In this document: positions 39,050 to 47,806 of the stretch, in pieces
How the letters are laid out: the number at the start of each line of letters is the position of its first letter
Numbering within the stretch: the first letter of the stretch is position 1
Origin: Sphingomonas elodea ATCC 31461
Lineage (GTDB): Bacteria > Pseudomonadota > Alphaproteobacteria > Sphingomonadales > Sphingomonadaceae
Length of the DNA stretch: 64,000 bases
NCBI RefSeq assembly: GCF_000226955.1
Contig: NZ_AGFU01000036.1
Span: 40,121 to 104,120, forward strand
Direction: 5' to 3'
Made by a program: the position numbers and the translations under genes
The notes under the pieces: model-generated
The model's database searches: none
What the model was told of the DNA's origin: nothing
Seen by the model: the letters and a program-made list of their open reading frames with translations, nothing else

Positions 39050-39817
39050 TCAGCGTGCGCCGGCCTTCTGGAGCAGCGGCTCCAGGCCGGCCCAGTCGTT
39101 CACGTCGGTCTTCTGGCCGTTGATGAAGAAGGTCGGCGTCGAGTTCACGCCGTACACATTGGCGCCGTCGGCATTGACCTTGGCGATCGTCTCGATCTGC
39201 TTCTGGTCGGCCAGACACGCCTTGGCCTGCGCCTCGGGCAGACCGCGCTGCTTCATGAAATCGACCATACCCAGCGCCTGGGCGAAGCCGGCGGCTGCCT
39301 GGGGCGGCGGCATCTGCTGGATCTGGTCGAGCACCTGCGGGTTGGTCTGCTGGAGCGCCATGATCTTCTTCTCGAATTCTTCCTGGCCGGCATAGATCTG
39401 GTCCAGCGTCGGGAAGAAGGCGTCGGCCGGCACGCACTGGTTGAGCAGCGCGAGCGCGAGATCGGGCGCGCCGTGGATCAGGAAGTCACGATATTCATAG
39501 CTGACCTTGCCGGTCGCGATGTACTTTTCGCGCAAGGGGCCGACGCCGGTGGTGCCGAACTGCGCGCAGAACGGGCACATGCGCGAGCCATATTCGACCA
39601 GCTTGATCGGCGCGTCCGGATTGCCCTGGCGGAAGCCGTTGTCCTTGGTCTTCTCGACCACATCGGCCCATTGCTTGCCGGCCGGCGCCGCCGCGCCCGC
39701 GACCGGGGCCGAGGCCTGGACGGCGGCGCTGCCGTTACCGCTGCCGCCGGCGGCCTTGTCGCCGCCGTTGCAGGCGGCCAGCGCCAGGATGGGAAGAAGC
39801 GCGAGGGCGAAACGCAT
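39050..39817 (-). CDS. DsbA family thioredoxin-fold lipoprotein (CPFC)
   Basis: The 255-residue exported protein has a lipoprotein signal (LALLPILALAACNGG, Cys near 20) and a Gly/Ala-rich linker. Its DsbA/DsbG-type domain carries the redox motif RMCPFCAQFG near residue 85, then KVSYEYRDFLIHGAPDLALALLNQC and the cis-Pro region NSTPTFFINGQ. It would oxidise or isomerise disulfides in the periplasm. A homologous gene lies directly upstream on the same strand, with 23 bases between the genes. Both precede smc in one direction. Confidence 0.92.
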   Translation of the reverse strand: MRFALALLPILALAACNGGDKAAGGSGNGSAAVQASAPVAGAAAPAGKQWADVVEKTKDNGFRQGNPDAPIKLVEYGSRMCPFCAQFGTTGVGPLREKYIATGKVSYEYRDFLIHGAPDLALALLNQCVPADAFFPTLDQIYAGQEEFEKKIMALQQTNPQVLDQIQQMPPPQAAAGFAQALGMVDFMKQRGLPEAQAKACLADQKQIETIAKVNADGANVYGVNSTPTFFINGQKTDVNDWAGLEPLLQKAGAR

Positions 39818-39840
39818 GGGAGTCTCCGGTTGCGAAAGGG

Positions 39841-40536
39841 TCAGGCGCCGGCGGCGCGCAGTTCGGATTCGAGATAGGGCCAGCTGATGGCGCTGACCCG
39901 GCGGCCGTTGACGAAGAAGCTGGGCGTGCCGTTCACGCCATGCAGCTTGGCACCATCGGCATAGGTCTTCGCGATGCGGGCGATCGCCTTGGGATCGGCG
40001 AGGCACTGGCGCGCCTTTGCCTCGGGCAGGCCCTGCGTCTTCAGGAAGGCGATCATGCCCAGCGCATCGGCGAAGTTGGTCGCAACCTTGGCCGGCGGCA
40101 GCTTCTGCCACGCCTTCAGCTTGGCCTCCTGCTTGCCGAGCGCGATCAGCCGTTCCTCGAACTTGGGCTGATTGGCGTAGATCGCATCCAGCACCGGGAA
40201 GAAGCGGGCCGTGCCGACGCACTGGTTCAGCAGGGCCAGCGACAGGTCGGGCGCACCGTGCACCAGATAGTCGCGATATTCGTAGCTGACCTTGCCGGTG
40301 GCGATATACTGGTCGCGCAGCGGCTTCATGCCGGTCTCGGCGAACTGGTAGCAGGTCGGGCAGGTGCGCGAGCCATATTCGATCAGCTTGATCGGCGCGT
40401 TCGGATTGCCCTGACGATAGCCGCCTTCAGGGGTCGCCACGACGGTGGTCAGCCAGTTGGGCTGGGGGGCCGGGGCGGCGCCCAGCGCGAAGATCGGCAC
40501 CAGTGCCAGCATCAGGGTGAAACGTCGCTGCATCAT
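39841..40536 (-). CDS. DsbA family thioredoxin-fold protein (CPTC), exported
   Basis: The 231-residue paralogue of the next gene has a Sec signal peptide (MLALVPIFALGAAPAPQ) rather than a lipobox. The active site is SRTCPTCYQF near residue 60. It shares YIATGKVSYEYRDYLVHGAPDLSLALLNQC and the ending NGTPSFFVNGRR with its neighbour. The two together could be an oxidase and a partner with a different location. The start is ATG 40536, two bases after the DciA-like stop; an in-frame TTG two codons upstream overlaps that stop and is less likely. The motif difference (PT against PF) suggests different redox potentials. Confidence 0.92.
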   Translation of the reverse strand: MMQRRFTLMLALVPIFALGAAPAPQPNWLTTVVATPEGGYRQGNPNAPIKLIEYGSRTCPTCYQFAETGMKPLRDQYIATGKVSYEYRDYLVHGAPDLSLALLNQCVGTARFFPVLDAIYANQPKFEERLIALGKQEAKLKAWQKLPPAKVATNFADALGMIAFLKTQGLPEAKARQCLADPKAIARIAKTYADGAKLHGVNGTPSFFVNGRRVSAISWPYLESELRAAGA

Positions 40537-40538
40537 TC

Positions 40539-41075
40539 TCAATCGATCCGGCCGAACATCGCGGTTTCATCCTTTGCCGCGACCCCTGCGGCAAGCGATT
40601 CGAGCACCGCGCGCAGCTCGGGATCGGCGATGCCGCGCAGGCTCTGCCCCATCGCTTCGGAAAGCGGCTTGAGGCTGGGCGGCGGGGCCGGCTTGGCCTT
40701 GGGCGCACGCAGGTCGCCGTGGCGGATCGCCAGCTTGGCAACGGCGGGGTAGCCGAAGAAGCGGTTGACCCGCTCGATGATCTCCGGCGCGATGTGCTGC
40801 ATCATCGGCGCGAAGGCGCCCGAGACGGTGAGCGCCAGCACCCCGTCCTCGCGCTTGCCGCGGGGGAAGCGAATCGATTCGGGCGCGGATACGCGGGCAT
40901 AGCGCTCGCCGACGATCTCCGCCCAGCGGCTGACCACCGAATGCTGGACGAAGCCGAACTTGCGGAACGCGGCGCCGCCCACGTCCGGCAGCAGCTCGGA
41001 CACGGCGCGCACGCGGTTCGAGCGTTGCGGCACGGGGCGCGGCTGGCGGGTCGTCGTGCGGGGGGGCTTCGTCAT
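40539..41075 (-). CDS. DUF721 (DciA-like) protein
   Basis: The 178-residue protein has the DUF721 domain: VRAVSELLPDVGGAAFRKFGF, then VVSRWAEIVGERYARVSAPESI and LTVSGAFAPMMQHIAPEIIERVNRFFG. The DUF721 protein DciA loads the replicative helicase in bacteria lacking DnaC. This architecture (N-terminal KH-like DUF721, divergent C-terminus) fits that role but is inferred. ATG 41073-41075 gives MTKPPRTTT. It is divergent from mutY with 28 bases between the starts, and is followed closely by the DsbA-like genes. Confidence 0.85.
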   Translation of the reverse strand: MTKPPRTTTRQPRPVPQRSNRVRAVSELLPDVGGAAFRKFGFVQHSVVSRWAEIVGERYARVSAPESIRFPRGKREDGVLALTVSGAFAPMMQHIAPEIIERVNRFFGYPAVAKLAIRHGDLRAPKAKPAPPPSLKPLSEAMGQSLRGIADPELRAVLESLAAGVAAKDETAMFGRID

Positions 41076-41103
41076 TGTGGCTCCCCCATGCCATAGGCGG
41101 GGC

Positions 41104-42147
41104 GTGCCCGACAACGCTCCTGAATCGATCGCCGCCGCGCTTCTCGCCTGGTACGACGTGCATGCCCGCCACCTGCCCTGGCGCGCGCCGCCCGGAGCCA
41201 CGGCGAACGATCCGTACACGGTGTGGCTTTCCGAGGTGATGCTGCAACAGACCCAGGTCGCCACGGTGATCCCGTACTTCGAGAAATTCACGTCGCGCTG
41301 GCCGAGCTTCGCGGCGATGGCGGCGGCCGAGGATGCCGACGTGATGGCCGCCTGGGCCGGCCTCGGCTACTATGCCCGCGCCCGCAACATGCTCGCCTGC
41401 GCTCGCGAGGTCGCGCGGTTGGGTAATCTGCCCGACACCGAGGCGGGATTGCGTGCACTTCCCGGCATCGGCGACTATACCGCCGCGGCGATCGCCGCGA
41501 TCGCCTTCGGACGGCGCGCGGTGGTGGTAGATGCCAATGTCGAGCGGGTGGTGTCGCGACTGTTCGCGCTCGCCGACCCGCTGCCGGGATCGCGCCCGGC
41601 GATCCGGCGGTTGACCGATACGATCACCCCCGAGCGCCGGGCCGGTGATTTCGCCCAGGCGATGATGGACCTGGGCAGCGGCATCTGCACCGTCCGCGCG
41701 CCGAAGTGCCTGCTCTGCCCGGTCGCATTCGGATGCACGGCGCGGGCGGAAGGCAATCCCGAGACCTACCCGGTCAAGGCGAAGAAGGCCCCCAAGCCGC
41801 AGCGCCACGGCACGATGTTCTGGCTGGAGCGGGACGATGCGGTGCTGCTCGTCCGCCGGCCCGACAAGGGGCTGCTCGGCGGCATGCGCGCGCTGCCCAC
41901 CGGCCCCTGGGCGGACACGCCGCCCGGCATGGCGGAAGCGCCGATGGCTGCCGACTGGCGGATGCTGAACCAAACCGTCCGCCACGGATTCACCCATTTC
42001 GAGCTGGACGTGGCGCTTGCGACTGCAACAATCCCTCGCCATGCAAGCGCACCCCCGGGCGAGTGGTGGCCGGTCGCCGACATCGAGTCGGCGGGCCTGC
42101 CCACCGTTTTCGCCAAGGCGGCCAAAGCGATACGGAGACTGCGATGA
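41104..42147 (+). CDS. mutY: A/G-specific adenine glycosylase MutY
   Basis: The 347-residue glycosylase removes adenine mispaired with 8-oxoguanine. It has the catalytic Glu in WLSEVMLQQTQVATV (near 44), the helix-hairpin-helix LPGIGDYTAAAIAAIAFG (near 120) with its Asp in VVDANVERVVSRLF, the iron-sulfur pattern C-x6-C-x2-C-x5-C in CTVRAPKCLLCPVAFGC, and a C-terminal NUDIX-like domain (GTMFWLERDDAVLLVRRP). The start is GTG 41104 behind AGGCGGGG. The stop overlaps the next ATG (ATGA 42144-42147), linking it to the hydrolase that follows. Confidence 0.97.
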   Translation: MPDNAPESIAAALLAWYDVHARHLPWRAPPGATANDPYTVWLSEVMLQQTQVATVIPYFEKFTSRWPSFAAMAAAEDADVMAAWAGLGYYARARNMLACAREVARLGNLPDTEAGLRALPGIGDYTAAAIAAIAFGRRAVVVDANVERVVSRLFALADPLPGSRPAIRRLTDTITPERRAGDFAQAMMDLGSGICTVRAPKCLLCPVAFGCTARAEGNPETYPVKAKKAPKPQRHGTMFWLERDDAVLLVRRPDKGLLGGMRALPTGPWADTPPGMAEAPMAADWRMLNQTVRHGFTHFELDVALATATIPRHASAPPGEWWPVADIESAGLPTVFAKAAKAIRRLR

Positions 42148-43421
42148 CGGCGAAGCGAATGTTCGGACTCATCGGGGCAACCCTGCTGCTCCAGGCGCCG
42201 TCGGTGCAGGCCCAGACCGCGCCTGCGCCCAGCCAGGTCGAGACCTTCGCCCGCCAGACGGTCGCCTCGGGCAAGGTGCCCGGCATCGTCGTCACCTATG
42301 CCAAGGGGCAGGCGCCGATGACGGTGGTGAGCGAGGGCCGCATGGCCGACGCCGCCACCGCGCCCAAGGTGAATGCCGACACGCTGTGGCGGGTCTATTC
42401 GATGACCAAGCCGATCACCGGCATCGCCGCGATGATCCTGATCGAGGAAGGCAAGCTGAAGCTCGACCAGCCGATCAGCGACTTCATCCCCGCCTTCAAG
42501 ACGATGAAGGTGCTGGTCGATCCCGCCAAGGACCTGACCAGCCGCCCGGCGACCAAGGCGATCACCGTTCGCCACCTGCTGACGCACACCGCCGGGCTCG
42601 GCTACAACGTCGTCACCAAGGGCCCGCTGCTCAACGAATATAACCGGCTGGGCATCAACCCGGCGCAGGTGAGCGATTCGTTCGAGGCTACCGCGCGACC
42701 CGCCCGCCCGGCGACGCTGGAGGAATTCGCCAACCGCACCGCGACGCTGCCGCTGATCGCCGAGCCGGGTGCCAAGTTCAGCTACTCGATCGGGCTCGAC
42801 GTGCTCGGCCGAGTAATCGAGGTGGCGAGCGGGATGCCGTTCGACAGCTTCGTCAACACCCGCATCCTCGGCCCCCTCAAGATGACCTCCAGCTACTGGA
42901 CGGTGCCGGCCGGCGAAGCGGGCCGCCTGGCCGACGAATATATGATGGTGGGCGGCAACCGCCTGCCGATCGATCCGGGCGCGACCTCGGTCTATCTGAA
43001 GAAGCCGAGCTTCCCCTATGGCGGGGCCGGGCTCGCCATGTCGGCCCGCGACTATGACCGCTTCCTGCACATGCTGCAGAATGGCGGCACGCTGGACGGC
43101 GTGCGCATTCTCAAGCCGGAGACGGCGGCGCTCGCCATGTCGGACCTGCTGCCGCCGGGCGTCGACAAGACGCTGCTCGCGGTGATGGCGCGCGATACCG
43201 GCGTGCCGATGGGCTTCGGCGCGGGCGGATCGGTGTTCCTCGCCGACCAGCCGGGTGGCGCTGCCAAGGGCACCTATGGCTGGTCGGGCGCCGCCGGCAC
43301 CTTCGCCTGGGTGGATCCGAAGAACCAGGTGCGCGCGACGATGATGGTCAACATCCTGCTCGGCGAACTGAACCTGAAGGTGCCGGTGCGCGCCGCCATC
43401 TACGCCGATCTCGCCAAGTGA
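42144..43421 (+). CDS. Serine hydrolase of the beta-lactamase / penicillin-binding protein family, exported
   Basis: The 425-residue protein has a signal peptide (MFGLIGATLLLQAPSVQAQ). The class C beta-lactamase/esterase fold carries the nucleophile Ser-x-x-Lys in YSMTKPITG (near residue 86), a Tyr element in FSYSIGLDVLG, and the third motif GWSGAAGT near the C-terminus. This EstB-like group includes esterases and peptidases more often than true beta-lactamases, so resistance should not be assumed. It is coupled by overlap to mutY upstream and nudC downstream (GTGA 43418-43421). Confidence 0.9.
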   Translation: MTAKRMFGLIGATLLLQAPSVQAQTAPAPSQVETFARQTVASGKVPGIVVTYAKGQAPMTVVSEGRMADAATAPKVNADTLWRVYSMTKPITGIAAMILIEEGKLKLDQPISDFIPAFKTMKVLVDPAKDLTSRPATKAITVRHLLTHTAGLGYNVVTKGPLLNEYNRLGINPAQVSDSFEATARPARPATLEEFANRTATLPLIAEPGAKFSYSIGLDVLGRVIEVASGMPFDSFVNTRILGPLKMTSSYWTVPAGEAGRLADEYMMVGGNRLPIDPGATSVYLKKPSFPYGGAGLAMSARDYDRFLHMLQNGGTLDGVRILKPETAALAMSDLLPPGVDKTLLAVMARDTGVPMGFGAGGSVFLADQPGGAAKGTYGWSGAAGTFAWVDPKNQVRATMMVNILLGELNLKVPVRAAIYADLAK

Positions 43422-44287
43422 TCACCCCCGGCTTCACCGGCGGCACGCTCGACCGCGACGATCGCGTCCGCCACGAGCCGGAACTGCTGGCGGCAGCGCT
43501 GGCCGATCCGCGCGCGCGGCTGCTGGTACTGGACGGGCTGGTGCCGCAGCTCGACGGCGAGGGGCGCCTGGTCTGGACGGGGCTCGATGCCGCGACCCAG
43601 CCCTTGCTGTTCCTCGGCTTCCTCGACGGCGAGCCGCGCTTCGTGCAGACGCTGGCGCCCGGCACCCCGCTGCCGCCGGGTCGTCCGCCCGAGCTTTCGG
43701 CGATCCTGGATGCCTTCCGGGCAGAGGACGCCGCCCACTATGCGGCGGCGCGCAGCCTGATCGACTGGCACGCGCGGCACGGTTTCTGCGCCCGCTGCGG
43801 CACGCCGAGCGACATCTTCCGCGCCGGCTGGGGACGGCTGTGCCCCAATTGCGGCACCGAGCATTATCCGCGCGTCGACCCCGTGGTGATCATGCTGGCC
43901 GAGCGCGGCGACCGGGTGCTGCTCGGCCGCCAGCCGAGCTGGCCGCCGCATCGCTATTCGGCGCTGGCCGGGTTCCTGGAGGTGGGCGAGAGCGTCGAGG
44001 ATGCGGTGCGCCGCGAAACGCTGGAGGAATCGGGCGTGCGCGTCGGCGCGGTGCGCTATGTCGCCAGCCAGCCCTGGCCCTTCCCGTCGCAACTGATGAT
44101 CGCCTGCATCGGCGAGGCACTGGACGAGGAAATCGCGATCGACGCGCATGAACTGGAACATGCCGGCTGGTTCGACCGCGCGCAGGTGCAGCTGGCGCTG
44201 GACCGCGATCCCGCCGCGCCGTTCCTGGCCCCGCCCGCCTATGCGATCGCGTACACGCTGCTGAAGGCCTGGGCAGAGGGGGCGTAG
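43418..44287 (+). CDS. nudC: NAD(+)/NADH diphosphatase NudC
   Basis: The 289-residue Nudix enzyme cleaves NADH to NMNH and AMP and can remove NAD caps from RNA. A zinc ribbon uses CARCGTP and CPNCGTE (near 125-145), the Nudix box is GFLEVGESVEDAVRRETLEE (near 186), and the NADH signature SQPWPFPSQLM follows about ten residues later. The start is GTG 43418, overlapping the previous stop. It is third in the mutY-hydrolase-nudC run, which gives the run an oxidative-damage flavour. Confidence 0.96.
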   Translation: MITPGFTGGTLDRDDRVRHEPELLAAALADPRARLLVLDGLVPQLDGEGRLVWTGLDAATQPLLFLGFLDGEPRFVQTLAPGTPLPPGRPPELSAILDAFRAEDAAHYAAARSLIDWHARHGFCARCGTPSDIFRAGWGRLCPNCGTEHYPRVDPVVIMLAERGDRVLLGRQPSWPPHRYSALAGFLEVGESVEDAVRRETLEESGVRVGAVRYVASQPWPFPSQLMIACIGEALDEEIAIDAHELEHAGWFDRAQVQLALDRDPAAPFLAPPAYAIAYTLLKAWAEGA

Positions 44288-44290
44288 CGC

Positions 44291-44755
44291 CTACAGACAG
44301 GCCAGCGTCGCCGCATCGATCGCGGTGGCCGCGCCCTGCAGCGGATAGGCGTCGACAAAGGGCACCCCGCCGGTATCGACGCTCTCCACGCTCAGCGCCC
44401 GGCCGTCGCGCATCGCCGCGACGATCGCGGCATCGGTGCGGGCGTCGGGCGCCCAGGCGTCGCGGCGGCTGGCGGTGAGTTCGAAGCGCCGCTCGCCCGC
44501 GACAAGCATCACCCGCGCATGATCGGCCCGCGCACGGCTGAGGCGCACGTAGAGCTGGTGGCGCACGCCGCGCCCGGGCCAGCTCGCCACGCTGACGAAC
44601 GCTTCGCCGCGCCGTGCCTTGTCGGCAGGCCGCGCCACCGCGAAGCAACGCGTCGGCGCCGAATCGCGGAAGGCGCCCCAGCGCTCGAAGATGCCGATCG
44701 TCGCGCGCGCCGGCTGCTGGCCCGCCAGCACGGCCAGCGCCAGTACCGCGATCAT
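44291..44755 (-). CDS. Invasion-associated locus B (IalB)-like exported protein
   Basis: The 154-residue exported protein has a short signal peptide (MIAVLALAVLAGQQPARA). The body resembles IalB-type proteins: CFAVARPADK, then VSVASWPGRGVRHQLYVRL, GERRFELTASRRDAW and a final Cys in DAATLACL that could bond to Cys near 37. The IalB name comes from Bartonella; the family is widespread in non-pathogens and its function is unknown. The ATG overlaps the stop of the phosphatase gene (ATGA 44755-44752), so the two are coupled. It converges on nudC with three bases between the stops. Confidence 0.72.
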   Translation of the reverse strand: MIAVLALAVLAGQQPARATIGIFERWGAFRDSAPTRCFAVARPADKARRGEAFVSVASWPGRGVRHQLYVRLSRARADHARVMLVAGERRFELTASRRDAWAPDARTDAAIVAAMRDGRALSVESVDTGGVPFVDAYPLQGAATAIDAATLACL

Positions 44756-45399
44756 GCCGGCGCCGCGCCCCGCCCGGTGCCGAGGTGGACGACGCTCTCC
44801 ACCCCGCCCTCGATCTTCACGATCGAGCCTTGCGGAAGATCCGGCGCCACCGCCGCGTCGAACTGCGGCAGCACGTCGCGGCCGGTCATCACGCCGCGCA
44901 GGATCCGGCTCGACATGCCGTGCATGATCACCAGACGATCGCCCGGATCGTCGTTCGTGTCGGCCAGCCAGCCCGACACGCGCGCCGCGATAGCGTCATA
45001 CCATTCGCCGCCTTCCGGCGGGCGGGTGTAAAGGCCGTGCTCGGCATCGAGGAAGCTGCCCACTTCCTGCTCCAGATCGGCATAGTAACGCCCGCTCCAG
45101 CTGCCCATGCCGATCTCGACCAGCCGGTCATCGGTGCGCACCTGGTGCCAGTCGAGCTCGAGATGCTCGGCGACGATCGCCAGCGTCTGCAGCGCGCGGC
45201 CGGCGCTGGACGACCAGAGGGTGAGCTTCGGCCTGGGCCCGAGCAGCCGGCGCAGCGCCGCGCCCATTGCATCGGCCTGCGCGAATCCGGCGCGGGTGAG
45301 CGGGGTGTGCGGGTGATCGCCCTGCATCCGCCGGGCAATGTTGAACACCGTTTCGCCGTGCCGCGCGATGAAATCGCGGCCTTGTCGTACATGGGCCAT
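44752..45399 (-). CDS. Histidine phosphatase family protein
   Basis: The 215-residue phosphoglycerate-mutase-like phosphatase has the catalytic motif FIARHGETVFN (His14). A second Arg lies in SSSAGRALQTLAIVAEHL, a Glu in VEIGMGSWSG, and the second catalytic His in VIMHGMSSRIL. The start ATG at 45397-45399 immediately precedes the His motif; a longer in-frame extension is poorly protein-like. The substrate is unknown. It is followed by the coupled IalB-like gene and is divergent from the outer-membrane barrel gene. Confidence 0.9.
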   Translation of the reverse strand: MAHVRQGRDFIARHGETVFNIARRMQGDHPHTPLTRAGFAQADAMGAALRRLLGPRPKLTLWSSSAGRALQTLAIVAEHLELDWHQVRTDDRLVEIGMGSWSGRYYADLEQEVGSFLDAEHGLYTRPPEGGEWYDAIAARVSGWLADTNDDPGDRLVIMHGMSSRILRGVMTGRDVLPQFDAAVAPDLPQGSIVKIEGGVESVVHLGTGRGAAPA

Positions 45400-45662
45400 T
45401 GCAGGGCTGTCCCGCGAAACCGCCTGAAACGCAATGTCCCATTTTGGCCCAGATTCGTTCATCCGAGCGTCAGCGGCGGGGGTGCATCGGTCGTTTCGCT
45501 CGAAGAGCAGGCGGAGCGGGAACGAGGAGGAAAGCGCGTCGCATCGGCCGACCGATATCGGCAAGGCCCCCATCCCGAATGCCGCGAACAGCCGAGGCGG
45601 CCACGCCTTCGGCTGCAGTCAGGCCGCATCCTGTTGGTGCGGTTTCAGTGAGGAGTAGATTC

Positions 45663-46283
45663 ATGCGTACCAAGCTTTTCATCGCCACCCTGATCGCGTC
45701 GTCCGCCCTGGCGGCGCCGGCGCTGGCGCAGAGCCAGGCGCCCGACCAGACCTTTGCCGGCTCGCACGTCGAAGTGATCACCGGCTGGGACCGGGTGAAC
45801 GACAAGTCCTCCTATGACGCGTCGCGCGACGGCGTCACCTATGGCGGCAACATCGGCTACGACATCCAGCGCGGCAGCACCGTGTTCGGCGTCGAGGGCG
45901 AAGTGACCGGCTCCAGCATCAGCGACCGCACCAGCAACGTGCTCAACGCCGGCGACCGACTGCGCGTGAAGGCGGGCCGCGACCTCTATGTCGGCGGTCG
46001 ACTGGGCTTCGTCGCGGGGCCCCGCACGCTGATTTATGCCAAGGCCGGCTACACCAACGCCCAGTTCATCACCGACTATGATTCGCCCGCAACCACGCCA
46101 GCGGTGTCCCTCCGCCAGCGCGACAACTACGACGGCTGGCGCCTGGGTGCCGGCGCCGAGTTCAAGCTGACCGACAAGGTCTTCGCCAAGGCGGAATATC
46201 GCTATTCCAACTATGGCTCGCAGGCGGGCGGCGTCGATCCGGAGCGCCACCAGATCATCACCGGCGTCGGCGTCCGGTTCTGA
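45663..46283 (+). CDS. Outer-membrane beta-barrel protein (Omp25/OmpA-like barrel)
   Basis: The 206-residue protein has a signal peptide (IATLIASSALAAPALAQ) and then an eight-stranded barrel pattern: HVEVITGWDRVNDK, GNIGYDIQRGSTVFGVEGEV, DLYVGGRLGFVAGPRTLIYAKAGYT, and a terminal YRYSNYG ... GVGVRF with a C-terminal Phe for BAM recognition. It resembles the small porin/attachment Omp25 group of alphaproteobacteria. ATG 45663 has GAGGAG. Its 263-base upstream region is shared with the divergent phosphatase. A strong terminator follows. Confidence 0.92.
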   Translation: MRTKLFIATLIASSALAAPALAQSQAPDQTFAGSHVEVITGWDRVNDKSSYDASRDGVTYGGNIGYDIQRGSTVFGVEGEVTGSSISDRTSNVLNAGDRLRVKAGRDLYVGGRLGFVAGPRTLIYAKAGYTNAQFITDYDSPATTPAVSLRQRDNYDGWRLGAGAEFKLTDKVFAKAEYRYSNYGSQAGGVDPERHQIITGVGVRF

Positions 46284-46310
46284 TCGCCGAAAAGGCGGTT
46301 GGACTGTGGA

Positions 46311-46345
46311 AAAGAGGGCCGGGGCAGCTTGCTCCGGCCCTTTTT
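46311..46345 (+). terminator. Intrinsic terminator after the outer-membrane barrel gene
   Basis: GGGCCGGGGC (46316-46325), AGCTT loop, GCTCCGGCCC (46331-46340) followed by T5 form ten pairs with one U-G. It isolates the barrel gene from dnaN. Confidence 0.9.
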
Positions 46346-46431
46346 CGCGTTAAGGGTACCGCATGGCGCATTGTCACCGGCCGGGTCGCGCCGGGTAGAA
46401 AGCAGGGCGACGGCCCGGGGGTTTGAGGTAC

Positions 46432-47544
46432 ATGAAGGCGACGATCGAACGCGCAACTCTGTTGAGGGGCCTGAGCCACGTCCAGTCCGTGGTCGAGCGG
46501 CGCAACACGATTCCGATCCTGTCCAACGTGCTGATCGATGCGCAGCTGGGCGGCACGATCCGGCTGATGGCGACCGATCTAGATCTGCAGATCGACGAGA
46601 CGATCCCCGCCGCGGTCGACCAGGTCGGCGCGATCACCGTCTCGGCGCACACGCTGTTCGACATCGTCCGCAAGCTGCCCGAGGGCTCGCAGGTGGTGCT
46701 CACCGCGGCCGAGGGCAAGCTGACCGTGGTCGCCGGTCGCGCCCGCTTCCAGCTCGGCACGCTGCCGCGCGACGATTTCCCGATGATCGCCGAAGGCGAG
46801 CTGCCGACCACGTTCGAGCTGCCGGCCGAAACGCTGAAGCAGATCATCGACAAGACCCGCTTCGCGATCTCCACCGAGGAGACGCGCTACTACCTCAACG
46901 GCATCTTCTTCCACGTGACCGACGATGCCAACCGCCTGCTGCGCGCGGCGGCGACCGACGGCCACCGGCTGGCGCGCGTCACCGTGCCGTGCCCGGACGG
47001 CGCCGATGCGATGCCGGGCGTGATCGTGCCGCGCAAGTGCGTGGCGGAGCTGCGCAAGCTGCTCGACGAGGTCGACGGGTCGGTGGGCGTCTCGCTCTCG
47101 CCCTCGAAGATCCGCTTCGACCTGGGCCAGGCGATCCTCACCTCCAAGCTGATCGACGGCACCTTCCCAGATTACAGCCGCGTCATCCCGACCGCGAACG
47201 ACAAGCTGCTCAAGCTCGATCCGAAGAGCCTGATGCAGGGCGTGGATCGCGTCTCGACCATCGCGACCGAGAAGACCCGTGCGGTGAAGATGACGCTGGA
47301 GCGCGACAAGGTCGTGCTCTCGGTCACCAGCCCCGAGAACGGCGTGGCGGCGGAAGAAGTGCCTGGCGAATATGCCGCGATGGGCTTCGAGATCGGCTTC
47401 AACAGCCGGTATCTGATGGACATTCTCGGCCAGATCGAAGGCGATCTCGTCGAGGTGCACCTGGCCGATGCCGCGGCGCCGACGCTGATCCGCGAGAACG
47501 ACACCTCGCCGGCGCTTTACGTACTGATGCCGATGCGGGTCTGA
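46432..47544 (+). CDS. dnaN: DNA polymerase III subunit beta (sliding clamp)
   Basis: The 370-residue clamp has three repeated domains that form a dimeric ring on DNA. It begins MKATIERATLLRGLSHVQSVVERRNTIPIL, contains the domain-two element KTRFAISTEETRYYLNGIF and FPDYSRVIPT, and ends with LYVLMPMRV, the peptide-binding C-terminus. The start is ATG 46432 with GAGG; an in-frame TTG upstream is rejected. recF lies 2 kb downstream rather than adjacent, and dnaA is not in the window. Confidence 0.98.
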   Translation: MKATIERATLLRGLSHVQSVVERRNTIPILSNVLIDAQLGGTIRLMATDLDLQIDETIPAAVDQVGAITVSAHTLFDIVRKLPEGSQVVLTAAEGKLTVVAGRARFQLGTLPRDDFPMIAEGELPTTFELPAETLKQIIDKTRFAISTEETRYYLNGIFFHVTDDANRLLRAAATDGHRLARVTVPCPDGADAMPGVIVPRKCVAELRKLLDEVDGSVGVSLSPSKIRFDLGQAILTSKLIDGTFPDYSRVIPTANDKLLKLDPKSLMQGVDRVSTIATEKTRAVKMTLERDKVVLSVTSPENGVAAEEVPGEYAAMGFEIGFNSRYLMDILGQIEGDLVEVHLADAAAPTLIRENDTSPALYVLMPMRV

Positions 47545-47748
47545 CCCGCTTCGGATATTCCTTTATAAACAGCGGCTTCAGATGGTTGATGGCCGCTTTC
47601 CGGGCGCCCCCGCGCTTTCCACGGCTTTGCCGCGCGAGGCGGAGCCGCCATACCGGCACCAAGCCCCGAGGGTCGCCCTTACGGGACTTGGGTCGGGCGG
47701 CGGATCTCCCTGGGTTCGTCGCCCGCCTCAGGCGAATGCGGGCGCGCG

Positions 47749-47777
47749 TTGAATTGTCCGCCCGAGGATGCTATTAA
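47749..47777 (+). promoter_or_regulatory. Predicted promoter of coq4
   Basis: TTGAAT (47749-47754) and TATTAA (47772-47777) are spaced exactly 17 bases. The hexamers are close to the sigma-70 consensus and lie 30 bases before the chosen coq4 start. This makes the alternative ATG at 47768 unlikely. Confidence 0.6.
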
Positions 47778-47806
47778 CAACCGTGTCAGTTACACGGATC
47801 GAACGC

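Noticed and set aside
45400-45662. A small gene upstream of the outer-membrane barrel
   Set aside because: Short Arg/Ser-rich frames overlap the divergent promoters and lack ribosome sites. The region is best read as shared regulatory spacer.
47545-47800. A gene in the dnaN-coq4 spacer
   Set aside because: Frames there have no protein-like composition. No tRNA-like cloverleaf or terminator was seen; only the coq4 promoter is supported.
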